NCBI GenBank assembly: GCA_036186865.1
Contig: AP025053.1
Coordinates: 9,309,455 to 9,373,454, forward strand
Direction: 5' to 3'
DNA length: 64,000 nt
DNA from: Eustoma russellianum
Lineage: Eukaryota; Streptophyta; Magnoliopsida; Gentianales; Gentianaceae
Part shown: in pieces, positions 23,384 to 34,116 of the stretch
How the letters are laid out: every line of letters begins with the position of its first letter
Numbering within the stretch: position 1 is the first letter of the stretch
Program-made: the position numbers and the translations under genes
Notes under the pieces: model-generated
Told to the model about the DNA's origin: nothing
Database searches by the model: none
What the model saw: the letters and a program-made list of their open reading frames with translations, nothing else

Positions 23384-26039
23384 TGTAGGACCTGTATATC
23401 ACCACTAGAAGGGGGGGTTGAATAGTAGGTGTTGAAAAAGTTGGGTTTTAAAAAGTTTTGACCCAAAAACCTAACTTCTGAAAACAGTTTCTGTTTTCAG
23501 ATTCTGATTTACAACGTTTGAAAGATATGGTTACAGACTATCAAAAATTCTGAAATTTGGAGAGCTTCTACTCACAGACATTTTAAGTATCTCCTAACAA
23601 TTGCAGATTAAAATTCAACCTCTAACCCTTTGAAAACACATTTGTGGTCAGATTGCACGAATTGCCAGAAACAGTACTCCGATTTAAAAAATTTATTCCG
23701 ATTAATTCGTAACTCCAAATGGTCTGAAAATTCAATGATGTACCCCTTAAGATATTTATTTTAATGGGTTGAAACAGTTTTGAAAAATTCCTTTGGGAAG
23801 CATGTCAAATACGTTGATATTCTCAACCTCTGCAAGTCTGAAAATCAGATTGCACTATTCTCAGAACTATTAACGTTTGATTGACTTATACTTATTCAAA
23901 TGGGTTGAAACTTGCGCCAAATGAAACTTAAGAGGCGTGGATATGTTTCTGGAAAATTTTACAATTTGTAAAATTCGTTTGTTATTTTTAAGATTGAGAC
24001 GAAATGGATGCAGAATGCTGAAAACTGAAATTACTGTGCAGTAAAGCAAAGAACACAAAGGATTTTATAATGGGTTGGTTAAATCAACCTACTCCAGTCT
24101 TCGAAGGCACCTTCCTCGGTTATCACTAAACAAAATTAACACCTTACTACAAGGTTTGTTGGAGTTACACACCAACTCCACCCTTAAACAAACATTACAA
24201 GCAATCACACGATCACGAACACCACCACCGAACAGATGAATGTTTGATCACACCTTGATCAACCTTTTACAATTTAAAACTTGTATGGTGGCCTAATCAA
24301 ATCCTATTCAATATATTGAATATAAGAACAATAGGTTTTAAAGAAGAAGAAGAAGAAAGAAATGTAGAAGAAGAGAGTAGAGAATCTTTTTGCACTTTGG
24401 AAATTATGAGAGTTGTCTTGCATTTGTGTGGCTCTCTTCTCTTCTTCTTATTTAGTCTTGGCCGCCCCCTAGGGCTTTTCTTCACCTTGAGAATTCTCTT
24501 TTGTCCTTGGAAGAATGTCTTGTGTAGATGTGACACCATCTTGCTTACTTGGCACAACATGATTGGATGAATGTCTTGGCTTTGTTACTTGGCACTTCAA
24601 GCTTGGTCCAACCTTGTCAACATTTAGTAGCTTTAAAAATCTGAGATTAACATCTAAAACATGTGACAAATAAGGTTTAAACATTGCCAAATACTGAACA
24701 ATTAATCCCTACATATTTGGAATCAAATTTGTTCTCCATCAAGACCTAGAATTCGGCCACATTAAGTCTCACATGCTGAATTTTCAGCATGTGTTACATT
24801 TGCTACAAATTTTGAATTGTTACTTCTGTAGCTCCCTCCATTTTATCACTAACCTTGTGTGGCTCATTCTCCACCAGTTGAGATTCCAACTAAGCTCCAC
24901 ATAAGCTCCACCAAGGCTGCAGTAGGCATGTACATGTCTTGAACATGTGCTGAATTTCACTTTTGTAAACTTTGTCAAATATTGCACAATAATTACACAT
25001 ATATAGTATATTCCAATCAGCCCAAATTTGAATATTCTAGAATACTTTAACATGTATTGAATATGTAAAAAGTGTCTAGATACATGTCACTTGTCATGCC
25101 AAAAACGTTCCATGTTTTGTGTTTGTAGAAAACCGATTTTTCTCCGATTAAATTCAAACTTTTTGCACATGTTATATATATTATGTCACACATAATATGC
25201 ATAAAATAAATTGAATATTCAGCAATAATGGCTGACTAAAGTGGCGCCCCATGTGACAAAAATAAATTTGAATTTGGAATCTCCACAATTTGGCCTTAAT
25301 TGGGTGTGATTTGTGTGTGCCAACATGGAATGATTTTATGGATGAATTTACCATATAAGCCACAAAATTTCTGGCCATTTTCGAAGTGTAGGGGCTGGCC
25401 ATCTATATATGGCAAGTACGTGACACGTTGGTGAAGTTTCGGTAGTCACCCGATACAACAATTTGCGTTTTATAACCTTGTAACGTGTCGTAATAATTTT
25501 GTCATCACCATGACTTATATCATATGATATAAGACCTGTATATACTCATAGATATGAGATAAGTATAGTGGTGTGATGCTGACGTACGTTTGTAATATAT
25601 GTAACGTGTCGGTAGTACGTCGGAATATATGTGTATTGTGCCGTTTTATAAAAAATCTGAATATATATATTATATAGATATAAACGTGTGAATGAGATGG
25701 AGAGGAGACTTTCCATTTTCAAGTTTATTGCCATCTTGCCTTCTCCAAATATATATCCATCGAATGAACTACTTGGTTCATTTAACTAAGTATTTCACTT
25801 AATGAACTAGTTTAGTTCATTAATAGTGGCACCTGAAAATAGTTCAAACATAACAAATATTTGCCATTTCATGTAATCTTTAAAAGCTTCATGGCTTGTT
25901 AGTACGGCAACATCATATATAAAGTATATAAGCCAAGTTTACCACAAAAACGTGCCAAGTAATAAAATTGTCATGCATTTCTTAAACACGTTGTATTTAA
26001 ATCATTTATTCGTACATCACTCAAACTCTTTTCTCAACA
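23384..26039 (-). repeat. 5' LTR of element C
   Basis: 2,656 bp from TGTAGGACCTG to CTCAACA. It is clearly related to the LTRs of B and D along most of its length: the CACTAGAAGGGGG start, the palindrome block, the AACTACTT(A/G)GTT block near 25768, and the end ATCACTCAAAC. It holds one perfect palindrome of the ACATGCTGAA type at 24770-24793. More diverged than the LTR pair of B. Confidence 0.85.
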
Positions 26040-26041
26040 GT

Positions 26042-26485
26042 TTTGATTTAAGAAGGTATAGTGACTCCGACTATGTCGGAAATCTAGTTGATAGAAAAAG
26101 CACCTCCGGGACATGCTAATTCCTTAGAGATTGATAGTGTGTCACTTTCAACGGCGGAATCCGAATATGTATCGGCCGTTTCGTGTTGTGCACAACTACT
26201 TTGGATGATCAACACCTTAAACGATTACATTGTTAAGTTTGATAAAGTTCTCATCCTATGTGACAACACATCAGCAATAAGTATAGCACAAAATCTGGTC
26301 CACCATAGTAGGATAAAACATATTGAAGTGAGGCATCACTTCATAAGGGATTGCATTCAAAAAGGATTAGTATGCACTGAATTTTTCCACCCAATGACCA
26401 ACTAGCAGATATCTTTATTAAATCCATTCCCACTGAGACATTCGAATCAACTAGAACAAGATTAGGGATGATAAACAATGGTTAA
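26042..26485 (+). pseudogene. Copia M RNase H, C-terminal pol fragment
   Basis: End of a copia pol on the plus strand. It begins YSDSDYVGN LVDRKSTSGTC in one frame, then a stop and a deletion/frameshift, then SLSTAESEYVSA, LILCDNTSAISIAQN and HIEVRHHFIRD, with DIF.KSIPTETFE and a last block LGMINNG ending at TAA 26483-26485. These are standard RNase H motifs (D, E, D). Everything upstream was separated by insertion of element C at 26039/26040. Non-functional. Confidence 0.85.
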
Positions 26486-26509
26486 ACGTTCAAAAAGGCA
26501 AATTCCAAA

Positions 26510-26622
26510 ACACATCGATCGATCTATGTGGCAGTCTCAGAGACTGATGTTAAATCAGACATCGATCGATCGAAGTATAGGACATCGATCGATCGAAGTC
26601 CCAGACATCGATCCATCGATGT
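26510..26622. repeat. CATCGATCGATC motif cluster in M
   Basis: Four copies of a (A)CATCGATCGATC-type word within about 110 bp, between the end of pol and the env-like region. The last is the palindrome GACATCGATCCATCGATGTC. The same word family occurs in the LTRs of element E (33025-33170, 42708-42890). Confidence 0.75.
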
Positions 26623-26847
26623 CATCGTGGGAATGAAAAATAAAAAGCTGCGAAACCCTTTTCATTTCACTTTCTTGCTCCTCCAACTGCAGCCCGAAAC
26701 CCCATCTTCTAGCAACTCAAAATCAAACAGTCAACTTCCAATTTCTTGCTTAATTCCTAAAACTCTCTCCTTAATTCAGTCATCTCTTTCATCATTTTCA
26801 TATATCTCTTCACATATACCTAAATTTTCTCGTCACTAACCCTATTC

Positions 26848-27430
26848 ATGGCCCCAAAAACAAAAAACCCTTCCAAAAGAGCAAGAACAACTCAGGAGGA
26901 ATCTCCCACTCTAGTCCTCAGGTTCCAACCGGATCTAGGACGCAAGGATTGAGGAAGAAAGAAACTTCCTATCATGAGGCCATGTTAAGTGAGACAAGGG
27001 TAAAGACCACACTAAACAATTTCCTATGGCTCAAGTTCGGAGAGTACAAGGATGCCTTGAAAGAACCAACGAGTACAGGTAAATTTGCCTACATTTTCCT
27101 TAGAGCTCAATTGCTGTTTAGTGAATGGGAAAACAAGAAGAGATCTACCATTCCCTTAAAATTGCTCAAAATTGAAGACATTTTGAGCAATGAGGAATTG
27201 AGGCCGATCATCGATTGGTTTGATGATAAAAAATAGAGACCTGTTTGGGAATTTTCTCAAATGGAGAATATGTCTACCCGTTGCACTAGAATGTTTTATG
27301 CTAATTTATGGGTAGACTATCGAAATGGAGTTACATTTTCGTTGAATTCAGTGATAGATGGTCAGATGGTAGAGTTTTCATCTAAGACAATAAGTGAACT
27401 CCTTGGTTGCATGGCCATCTATTGTCCTAG
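26848..27430 (+). pseudogene. Env-like / plant transposon domain downstream of M pol
   Basis: Starts MAPKTKNPSKRARTT at 26848, a basic N-terminus typical of the third ORF ('envelope-like') of SIRE-type copias. After a frameshift near 26930 it continues KKETSYHEAMLSETR, then WLKFGEYKDALKEP and, after a TAG at 27234-27236, MFYANLWVDYRNGVTFSLN and FSSKTISELLGC. The FYANL...I.ELLG pattern is characteristic of the 'putative plant transposon protein' domain found in these env-like ORFs. No signal peptide or membrane segment is seen. The assignment is by remembered family pattern, not by search. Confidence 0.55.
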
Positions 27431-27985
27431 ATGAAAACCCTAGATGACAATAAATGAGATTTGCGCTTTCCTTCTATATTGAGAGATAGAGATTCTAACA
27501 CAAGAAGAACCATAAATATTTGATCTCTTGCTTGTGTTTAGACTAGTGAAAAAGTTTAAACATTACTATTTCTATCAACCCACTATGAGAAAGTTGTTGA
27601 GAGAACTTTGTTAAAGTTGTGAGGTAGCAAGAAGTTGTTCTTGCTAGAGCTGTAGTTGCCGTTATTGCACAAGTGTATCTTGTGCAAGAAGTTGTTGTTG
27701 TTGTTGCTTACACTAAGGTGTTAGTGTAAATGTTGATGTGCTTGTTCTTATTATCTTTAATAAGAAGAGTAGTTGTTGAAAATCCACTTTGGCAACAAAG
27801 TGGTAGTGGAGTAAAATCATTTACGATTCGAACCACTCTATATCCGATGTATTCATTCATTGTTTCTCACCTCCCATTCTTGCTTTGATTTTGAATTCTA
27901 TTTGAGTTGAGCCAAACATTGCCAAACACTATGTTTCGGACCTAACACTTTCCGTATTCATCTTTGGACTTGGAGCTCACTATTG
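27423..27985 (+). repeat. Possible LTR N with six tandem hairpins
   Basis: No protein. It begins TGTCCTAGATG and ends ...GAGCTCA shortly before TTGTTTCAGAAC, which resembles a decayed tRNA-Met primer-binding site. That would make it a 5' LTR of about 560 bp whose element was cut by LTR J at 28057. Six perfect inverted repeats lie in 27604-27803. The LTR call is weak: no second copy is in the window. Confidence 0.35.
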
Positions 27986-28056
27986 TTTCAGAACAAATCA
28001 TGCGGTGGAGGCAACCTGAAACCATTACAACCAAAGAAAATTTTGGAGACTTGTTC

Positions 28057-29940
28057 TGTAGCGCCCTGCTCCCGTACCTTAGCATCAGAACAGTGTACCC
28101 ATCGTATCTCGCTTAGGAGAATACAAGGCGTCGTTCAAACTTCTTAAACGTCAGAAATAACGTAGAAATTTTTCGCAAAAACAATCATTAAAAATTCAAA
28201 TTCAGTTTATAAATAATCCCAATAGAAAATAAATAAAACGTTTAGGGCTGGCGAAACCCGATACATCAAATGAAATCTAAAAGTCTGACACAAAAGAAAT
28301 AAATCTTGTAATCCATCAAATGTCTCTAAATGTCTCGCAAAACTTCACTCTCCCAGCTGACACCTTCTGACTCGTCCTCTACGAGATTGTAGTCAAACTC
28401 TGGCTCACCTGTGGAGGGAATGGTAGTAAGGGGTGAGTGATTTGGGAAAATCACCTGTAGGTTACCGTCTAATCCCAGAAAGGAACCATACTTACAAAAT
28501 ACATAAGCACGTAAGAAAAATAACAACAAATATATATAGAAATAAAAACAACAATAACCGGAACATAAAATAAACATCCACCGGTCCAATCGAATGCAAT
28601 GCGCAACTTCGTGAACGTTCTTTCTCTCTATCGTGTCACAAGCAACAACATCACTATCCCACACAATATGTTCTTTTCTTTTTCTATGATATGCTATGCA
28701 TGACCCGGATCCTACTCTTCGCTCCGTAATGTGGAGTCAGCGAACAACGCTCCGTAACGTGGAGTCAGCATACATCGCTCTATAATATGGAGTGAGCGTA
28801 CATCGCTCTGTAACATAGAGTCAGCGCACATTGCTCTGTAACATGGAGTTAGCGGACAACGCTCCGTAATATGGAGTCAACGTACATGGCTCCGTAACGT
28901 AGAGTCAGCATACATCGCTCTGTAACATGGAGTCAGCGCACATCGCTCCGTAACCTGGAGTCAGCGCCCCAAAGGGATGCAATGCAATGCACGTGCCATG
29001 AACGCTCCACACACATAATCCATAATCCGGCGCATCCATGCTCCTATATATACCCGCGCCCATACACGTGCATATATACTTACATGTATACCCCCGTTTT
29101 ATTACGGTGTATTCATACTCATATATATACTCGCGCCCATACACGTGCGTATATACTTGTATGAATAGCCCATTTTATTAATATTATTTTTATTTGTTTA
29201 AATATATTTTTCTTATATTTTTTCAGTATTTATTTAATTTTTTCATCCAATTCCATCACTTTAATTATTGAAAATGTCAAAAAAAAATATTATTTTCCAT
29301 CATTCATATTTTTCCTAATTTATATTAATTTTTCCGGGACTTTATACTATCTTTTCCTAATTTTCTATCTGTATTTATACTTTAGTATGAATATTAGAAA
29401 TGCAGGCAAGAATTGGGCCTCTGTCCATTTTTGGTGCCCCATTTCAATTTAACAATCAAGTATTTAAGATTTGTCAATATACTATTATATTATATAAAAG
29501 AAAATTATGCAATTTGCTTTTGCTACTGTCAAATCATTATCTAATAAATATATATAAATATTTTTCAGAGAAACCTTAGACAAAACGATATGCACCAAAA
29601 CGAAAGAGCAACAAAACAATTATCCATTTTGCACAATTGCTGCACACATGCATCATAAATTAAAATGTTGTAAAAAATCTTATTCTTTTAAGGCAACTAA
29701 CGTTTTTTTTTCAAATCATTTTATGTAATAGAAAAGTAACCATCGTACAAACTAACATTTTTTTAAAAAATTATTTTATATAATAAAAGAAATAGCCATC
29801 GTTTGCAATAAAAATCACAACTTTAGTTATATTTTGTAAACTTTCAGCAGTATCTAAGCCATACAACATTTAAAATTTCATATCATCTATTCTTACACAA
29901 TTTGGTCACACACACATATATTTTTTTTATGTAAAACCAT
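28057..29940 (+). repeat. Gypsy-like LTR J, with 28-bp minisatellite
   Basis: Starts TGTAGCGCCCTGC and shares with I and K the blocks CAGTGTACCCATCGTA and GAATACAAGGCGTC. Internal landmarks are a hairpin at 28437-28454, the minisatellite at 28721-28972, a two-copy repeat around CCGCGCCCATACACGTGC (29050 and 29130), and a very AT-rich tail. I see no coding sequence. The right boundary is uncertain; I place it near the T-run at 29930. Confidence 0.6.
28721..28972. repeat. 28-bp minisatellite, 9 units
   Basis: Nine units beginning GCTCCGTAA or GCTCTGTAA and containing GGAGTCAGC, each 28 bp, with no indels among the first eight. Each unit has CTCC/CTCT facing GGAG/AGAG across 7 bases, so most units can form a short stem. 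Confidence 0.9.
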
Positions 29941-30637
29941 TTTATTTGACATCCTCACTTATGGTGGAGGGAAAACCATATTACATCAAAGTCAATTGTC
30001 ATCATAAGAGAAAAGCGAATGAAGTGAAGAAAGTATGCGCAACCTCCAGTTATATATGATATGCCGCATTAAAACATTGTCAAGTAAAACCACACTTGTG
30101 GATAAAACCTTGACGAAGGAAAAAGCGTACATATTTATATGACTAGATGGTTGATGAAATAACATATAAAAAATTGAATGGAAGTAGTGAGACAAAAAAA
30201 GAGACGCAGCCAGACGGAAAGATCCCTGCTAGTTCTCCGGAATATAGGTAGACATGGGAGTATCTTCAACTATTTGAGTCCACTGCAAGAAACTTGTTGC
30301 CTTGCTTCACCACAGTTCCCAGCCAATACCTCGAGCAAAAGCCATAATATACCGCTTAACACAACATTGCAAATTGTCCATAAAGCAAGCATGACGAGAG
30401 TAAAGAAGCCATACCCAAATTGCCCTTAGCCAAACGACTACGGGCAGCCTCCAGTTTAAATGCCATAGCGCTGAAGGCAAGATGCCACTAATATGTTTTG
30501 TGTCCATGCCTCATAATACTCAAAAAAAAAGAGAAGATGTTACCCAGAGACACATGAAATTGATAAACGAAAATAATAAGCACGCATATAGTGTATAAGG
30601 CAAAGGAGACATACCAAGGCTGCCTATGCCAATAGAT
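29941..30637 (-). other. Flank of element E: LINE G tail and copia-like 3' motif
   Basis: No intact gene. The last bases before E, ending TAGAT, continue at 43023 after E's second TAGAT, so this is the downstream (3') side of LINE G on the minus strand. At about 30010-30130 the minus strand reads CTTTTTCCTTCGTCAAGG, then GGTTTTACTTGACAATG and TTTTAATGCGGC. This motif is typical of the region between RNase H and the 3' LTR in many plant copias, so a copia remnant may also be present. The frame at 30307-30507 (minus) is unrecognised. Confidence 0.4.
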
Positions 30638-33302
30638 TGTTGGACCGTGCACCTACAATAAACACCACTAGAGGGGGGTAAATAGTGATTAGAAGAAATT
30701 ACACTACAACCCTTTGTAAAAATCTGTTTTGAAAACAGAATCTGAGACCACTTCAGATTCATAACCTGTTTTTGAAAAATTCAAAAATAATTATACACAA
30801 CTTCAAACATTATGAAACTTTCCAAAATTGAATTTCAATGTGTTAACAAGACTATGTCCAAAAACCAGACAAAAATAATATCGTTTGACCCTTCAAAGAA
30901 ATAAAAAGATTCAGATGGTCAATCTGGACAGAATTGGACAGAATGTTACTGATTTTGCAAAATGTGTTTCTCTTTGAATATTCAACCAAAAAGATTGATC
31001 ATTATATCAAAACACTCCTTAGATGTGTAGATAAAGTTTCCAAAAGGCCCTGACCTTAAACAATTCTTGATAAATACAGAATTTAAGTTTTCTCAAATCT
31101 GGTCAGATTGCAGCCAGATTGGAGCAGTTATCTTGCAATGACTGAAAGACTAACTTTCCCTTGCTCAAATCAAGTCATTCTTGTTGCAAATTAAAGCTAA
31201 CAGTATGAAGTATAACTCCACCAAAAATTACGAATTTGGAAAGTGTTTAGCTATTTTTTCAAATTGTGCAAAGTTGTGTGAAAACTGCAGTAAGAAAACA
31301 GAAATGAAGAAACAAGACAAGAACACCGAGAATTTATCCTGCTTTGGTCAATGTGACCTACTCCAGTCCCAAGGAACACCTTTCCTTGGATTTCACTATG
31401 AAAAGAATCACCTTACAACAAGAACCAAGGTTGATCCTTGGGTTATACACCAACCCCACTCAAGACTTGGATAATCACCTTCTAAGCAACACTTAGTTGC
31501 AACACCTCTACAACCTATTGATATAGCCTTATAAGAATGGCTAGTCAATCTTACAAATGAAGATCAAGAGGCTTTTAGAACAACAAAAACAACAAGAACA
31601 CCTTTGCTACAAAGAATGGAATAAAAACAACAACAACAAGAAGATGATAGCTAGACAATTCAACAAATACTTGTAAGCTTCAAGTGTGTTTCATCTTCTT
31701 CACCATGGCCTCTATTTATAGTGTGATTTGAGCCTTGGAGATAAGACTTCCAATGTGTCACCATCTTCATCATCAATTCCAAATGTCTTCGCATCATCGG
31801 TTGGCCTTGTACACTTGGCAAAATAAAACACAATGATTGGTCCACCATGGCAATGTCATGTTGGCCGAAATTTCCATCATGGAAAGTCTCATTTATCTTT
31901 TGCAAAATGTAGATAATAAGAGAAGATAATTGCGCCAAAATACCTCAACTTCTTGTCATGAAAATAGGCATGTGACAATTGAATATTTCAAACTCAAAAA
32001 TCAGCTCCAAGAAGGTCATACTAGCCGTTGATTACCTTCCATATTTTCCAAAAAGGATTTTTAACTTTCCTTAATAAAATAAGAAAGGATAATACCACCA
32101 AATTATCCCCAACTTCAAGCACAATAATAGGACAAAAAAATCTGCTGAAAATAGCCAAGACAACCAAGTAGCCGTTTGGCTACATTTGAATATTTCCAAG
32201 TTGGCATTTTTGCTAACTAGCTCCTTTTTGATTTGTCCACTTGTCACCAACTCATAAAATGAATAACACCTCATATCCAACTGTATATGCACTTTTTAAG
32301 CATACATATATGTGTAGCAACTCAGACTTTTGAAGAATAAATTAATAGATAATAGTTGACAAGATTATGTCAACGTGTAACACCGAAATTCCTAATATTT
32401 CTTCTTATATGTTGAGATCATTTCCGCACCTATAAAACCTTGAACAACTCTGAATAATGATGAATAATATGCTCTTATAACATATATAAGAGGGTCTTCA
32501 AGAAAAAATAGAATGTGACATCTCACATCGTCACATATCCAGCTATAGTCAATAATATCATCATGTGAGAGAATAAAATAAAGAATCACCATATTATCTT
32601 CAAATTAATAATAACTCAGCTCCATAATGAAGATAATAATATGCTCAAGAGATTCCTTGAGTGAAAATACCAAAAATACCCTTGGGGGTAAAATGACCAA
32701 AATACCCCTGGTATATGAAAACTCCAGAAATGACCCCGATGGTCAGAAATAAATATTATAACACCTTTGCCTTGATAAATGGTATAAGAATAAGTCATTG
32801 ATATATTTTCACCATGTGATGTTCCTACAAAACTCAAAATACCAATTTTGCCCTTTTTGGTAAGTTGTAGAAACTTCTAAGGCACGTTAGTCACAATACA
32901 TTTAAAATCATCAAAATCACATAAGATTCACATAATGAGCATGTATAAATCATATACAAATGAAAACAACCACTTTATCATATTTTAGAAGAATATTTCT
33001 AAAAACCCTAAACATTCTGTGAGACGTGGATCGATCCATGTGAGGGGCTGACGTACGTCGATCGATCCACGTGAGAGATCGACGTCTCACAGTAAGTTTT
33101 TGGTTCTTCTCAGTCCAACATCGATCGATCCATGTTAGGAGATGATGTACATCGATCGATCTATGTGTCTCTGCCTGAGAGATCCACGTCATTTTTCTTC
33201 ACTTTTTCATCCTTTAATCATTTATAACACCATATATGACATCTCTAAGTATTCACCACTTAAAATCATGACTTGAAAATTATCCAAACATATTTCTCAA
33301 CA
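30638..33302 (-). repeat. 3' LTR of element E
   Basis: 2,665 bp, TGTTGGACC to CTCAACA. It pairs with 40278-43017. Near its right end it has a cluster of GATCGATC-centred inverted words (33025-33170). It lacks the ACATGCTGAAA palindromes of the B/C/D LTRs, so it is a distinct LTR family within the same lineage. Confidence 0.92.
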
Positions 33303-33325
33303 TTCTCCCCCTTTTGGATGATTTT
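33303..33325 (-). promoter_or_regulatory. Polypurine tract of element E
   Basis: Plus strand TTCTCCCCCTTTTGG, i.e. CCAAAAGGGGGAGAA on the minus strand directly before the LTR start TGTTGAG. Same position and sequence type as in B. Confidence 0.8.
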
Positions 33326-33583
33326 CAAAATAACTTAACATGATTTTAATGTCACAACTCATAACCAATTGTTTAACATCATAAATCTTACCAATTGTTT
33401 TCAAACTTTGTTTTCAAAAAAAATTTTAAATAGTTATGCTCCCCCTCAACTTATACTCTCCCCCTTAACCTATACTCAACTTATACCAATTGAAACTTAT
33501 CATACCAAATCATGTCTTACCAACTAAAATCATGTTCTTATTCTATCTCCCCCTTTATTTTGCAAATCATGCAAAAGATAGAA

Positions 33584-33890
33584 CTATACAATGGTGTCGC
33601 AAGTCATCATACCTAACTTGGCTCGTAAGTTTTCAAACGTGGCTTGATTAAGGGGTTTGGTAAAGATATCAGCGATTTGGTGATCAGTTCTTATATGGTT
33701 TATGACTATATCCTCATTTTGAACATGATCGCGAAGAAAGTGGTATCACACCTCAATGTGTTTGGCCTTAGAATGAAGCACCGGATTCCGAGAAAGATTG
33801 ATCGCACTTGTGCTATCGCAGAAAATTGGAATCTTTTTCATTTTAATGCCAAAATCACTAAGTTGCTGTTTAAGCCAAAGTATTTGGGTA
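33584..33890 (-). pseudogene. Element E RNase H, C-terminal piece
   Basis: The last ~100 codons of pol, reading on the minus strand TTQILWLKQQLSDFG, IPIFCDSTSAINL, KAKHIEV, HFLRDHV and IADIFTKPLNQATFE, ending with a TAG at 33584-33586. It is continuous with the piece that ends at 37154 (ALSLC); element D and its duplicated GTACA lie between. The tyrosine in the HIEVRYH motif is preceded by W rather than R. Non-functional. Confidence 0.82.
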
Positions 33891-33895
33891 GTACA

Positions 33896-34054
33896 TGTAG
33901 GACCTCAGGCGCTACCATCTCTCCCAAAACCAATTGGTGACAGGAGATGTGCATACCCTAGCCTTATAGTGCATTCAGCACACAAGCGCCCACGGCATTC
34001 GACTGTGACTTGGCCCACATGGCCTACGCCACGGGACAATTGATGCACCTAACA
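33896..34054 (-). repeat. 159-bp terminal segment of D (TRIM-like LTR)
   Basis: On the minus strand it starts TGTTAGGTGCATC right after a purine tract and ends GCCTGAGGTCCTACA. It therefore has LTR-type ends but is 20 times shorter than the partner LTR. It contains TATAAGG in its middle. I found no second copy in the window. Confidence 0.65.
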
Positions 34055-34116
34055 ATTTCCCCCTCAGCAATTGCTCCTACTGGGAATCGAACCCGTGACC
34101 TCTCTCTGATACCAAT
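34055..34116 (-). promoter_or_regulatory. Interior of D: primer-binding site and purine tract
   Basis: Only 62 bp. Minus strand ATTGGTATCAGAGAG (primer-binding site, last base of the canonical GAGC changed), then GGTTCGATTCCC, which equals a tRNA B-box, then GAGGGGGAAAT as purine tract. No coding capacity. Confidence 0.8.

Larger units (their letters stand above)
22146..26039 (-). mobile_element. SIRE-type copia element C, 5' part only
   Basis: Minus-strand remnant: 5' LTR (23384-26039), a short leader and about 1.2 kb of gag, cut off at 22145 by LTR K. The primer-binding region at about 23370-23383 reads TGGTACCAGTGC on the minus strand, two changes from the canonical site. Its right end interrupts copia M at 26040. 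Pol and the other LTR are outside the visible sequence. Confidence 0.85.

Noticed and set aside
28721..28972. CRISPR-like array
   Set aside because: Units are directly adjacent with no unique spacers, and the context is a plant LTR.
30178..30507. Overlapping frames on both strands as a possible gene fragment
   Set aside because: No recognisable domain; most likely LINE or copia 3' sequence.
33896..34054. Cassandra-type TRIM with a 5S rRNA-derived LTR
   Set aside because: I could not see the 5S rRNA internal promoter or a 5S-like body in the 159-bp segment.
34081..34116. tRNA-like sequence (GGTTCGATTCCC and GATACCA)
   Set aside because: It is a primer-binding site plus a B-box-like word in the interior of element D; there is no acceptor stem, A box or anticodon arm.
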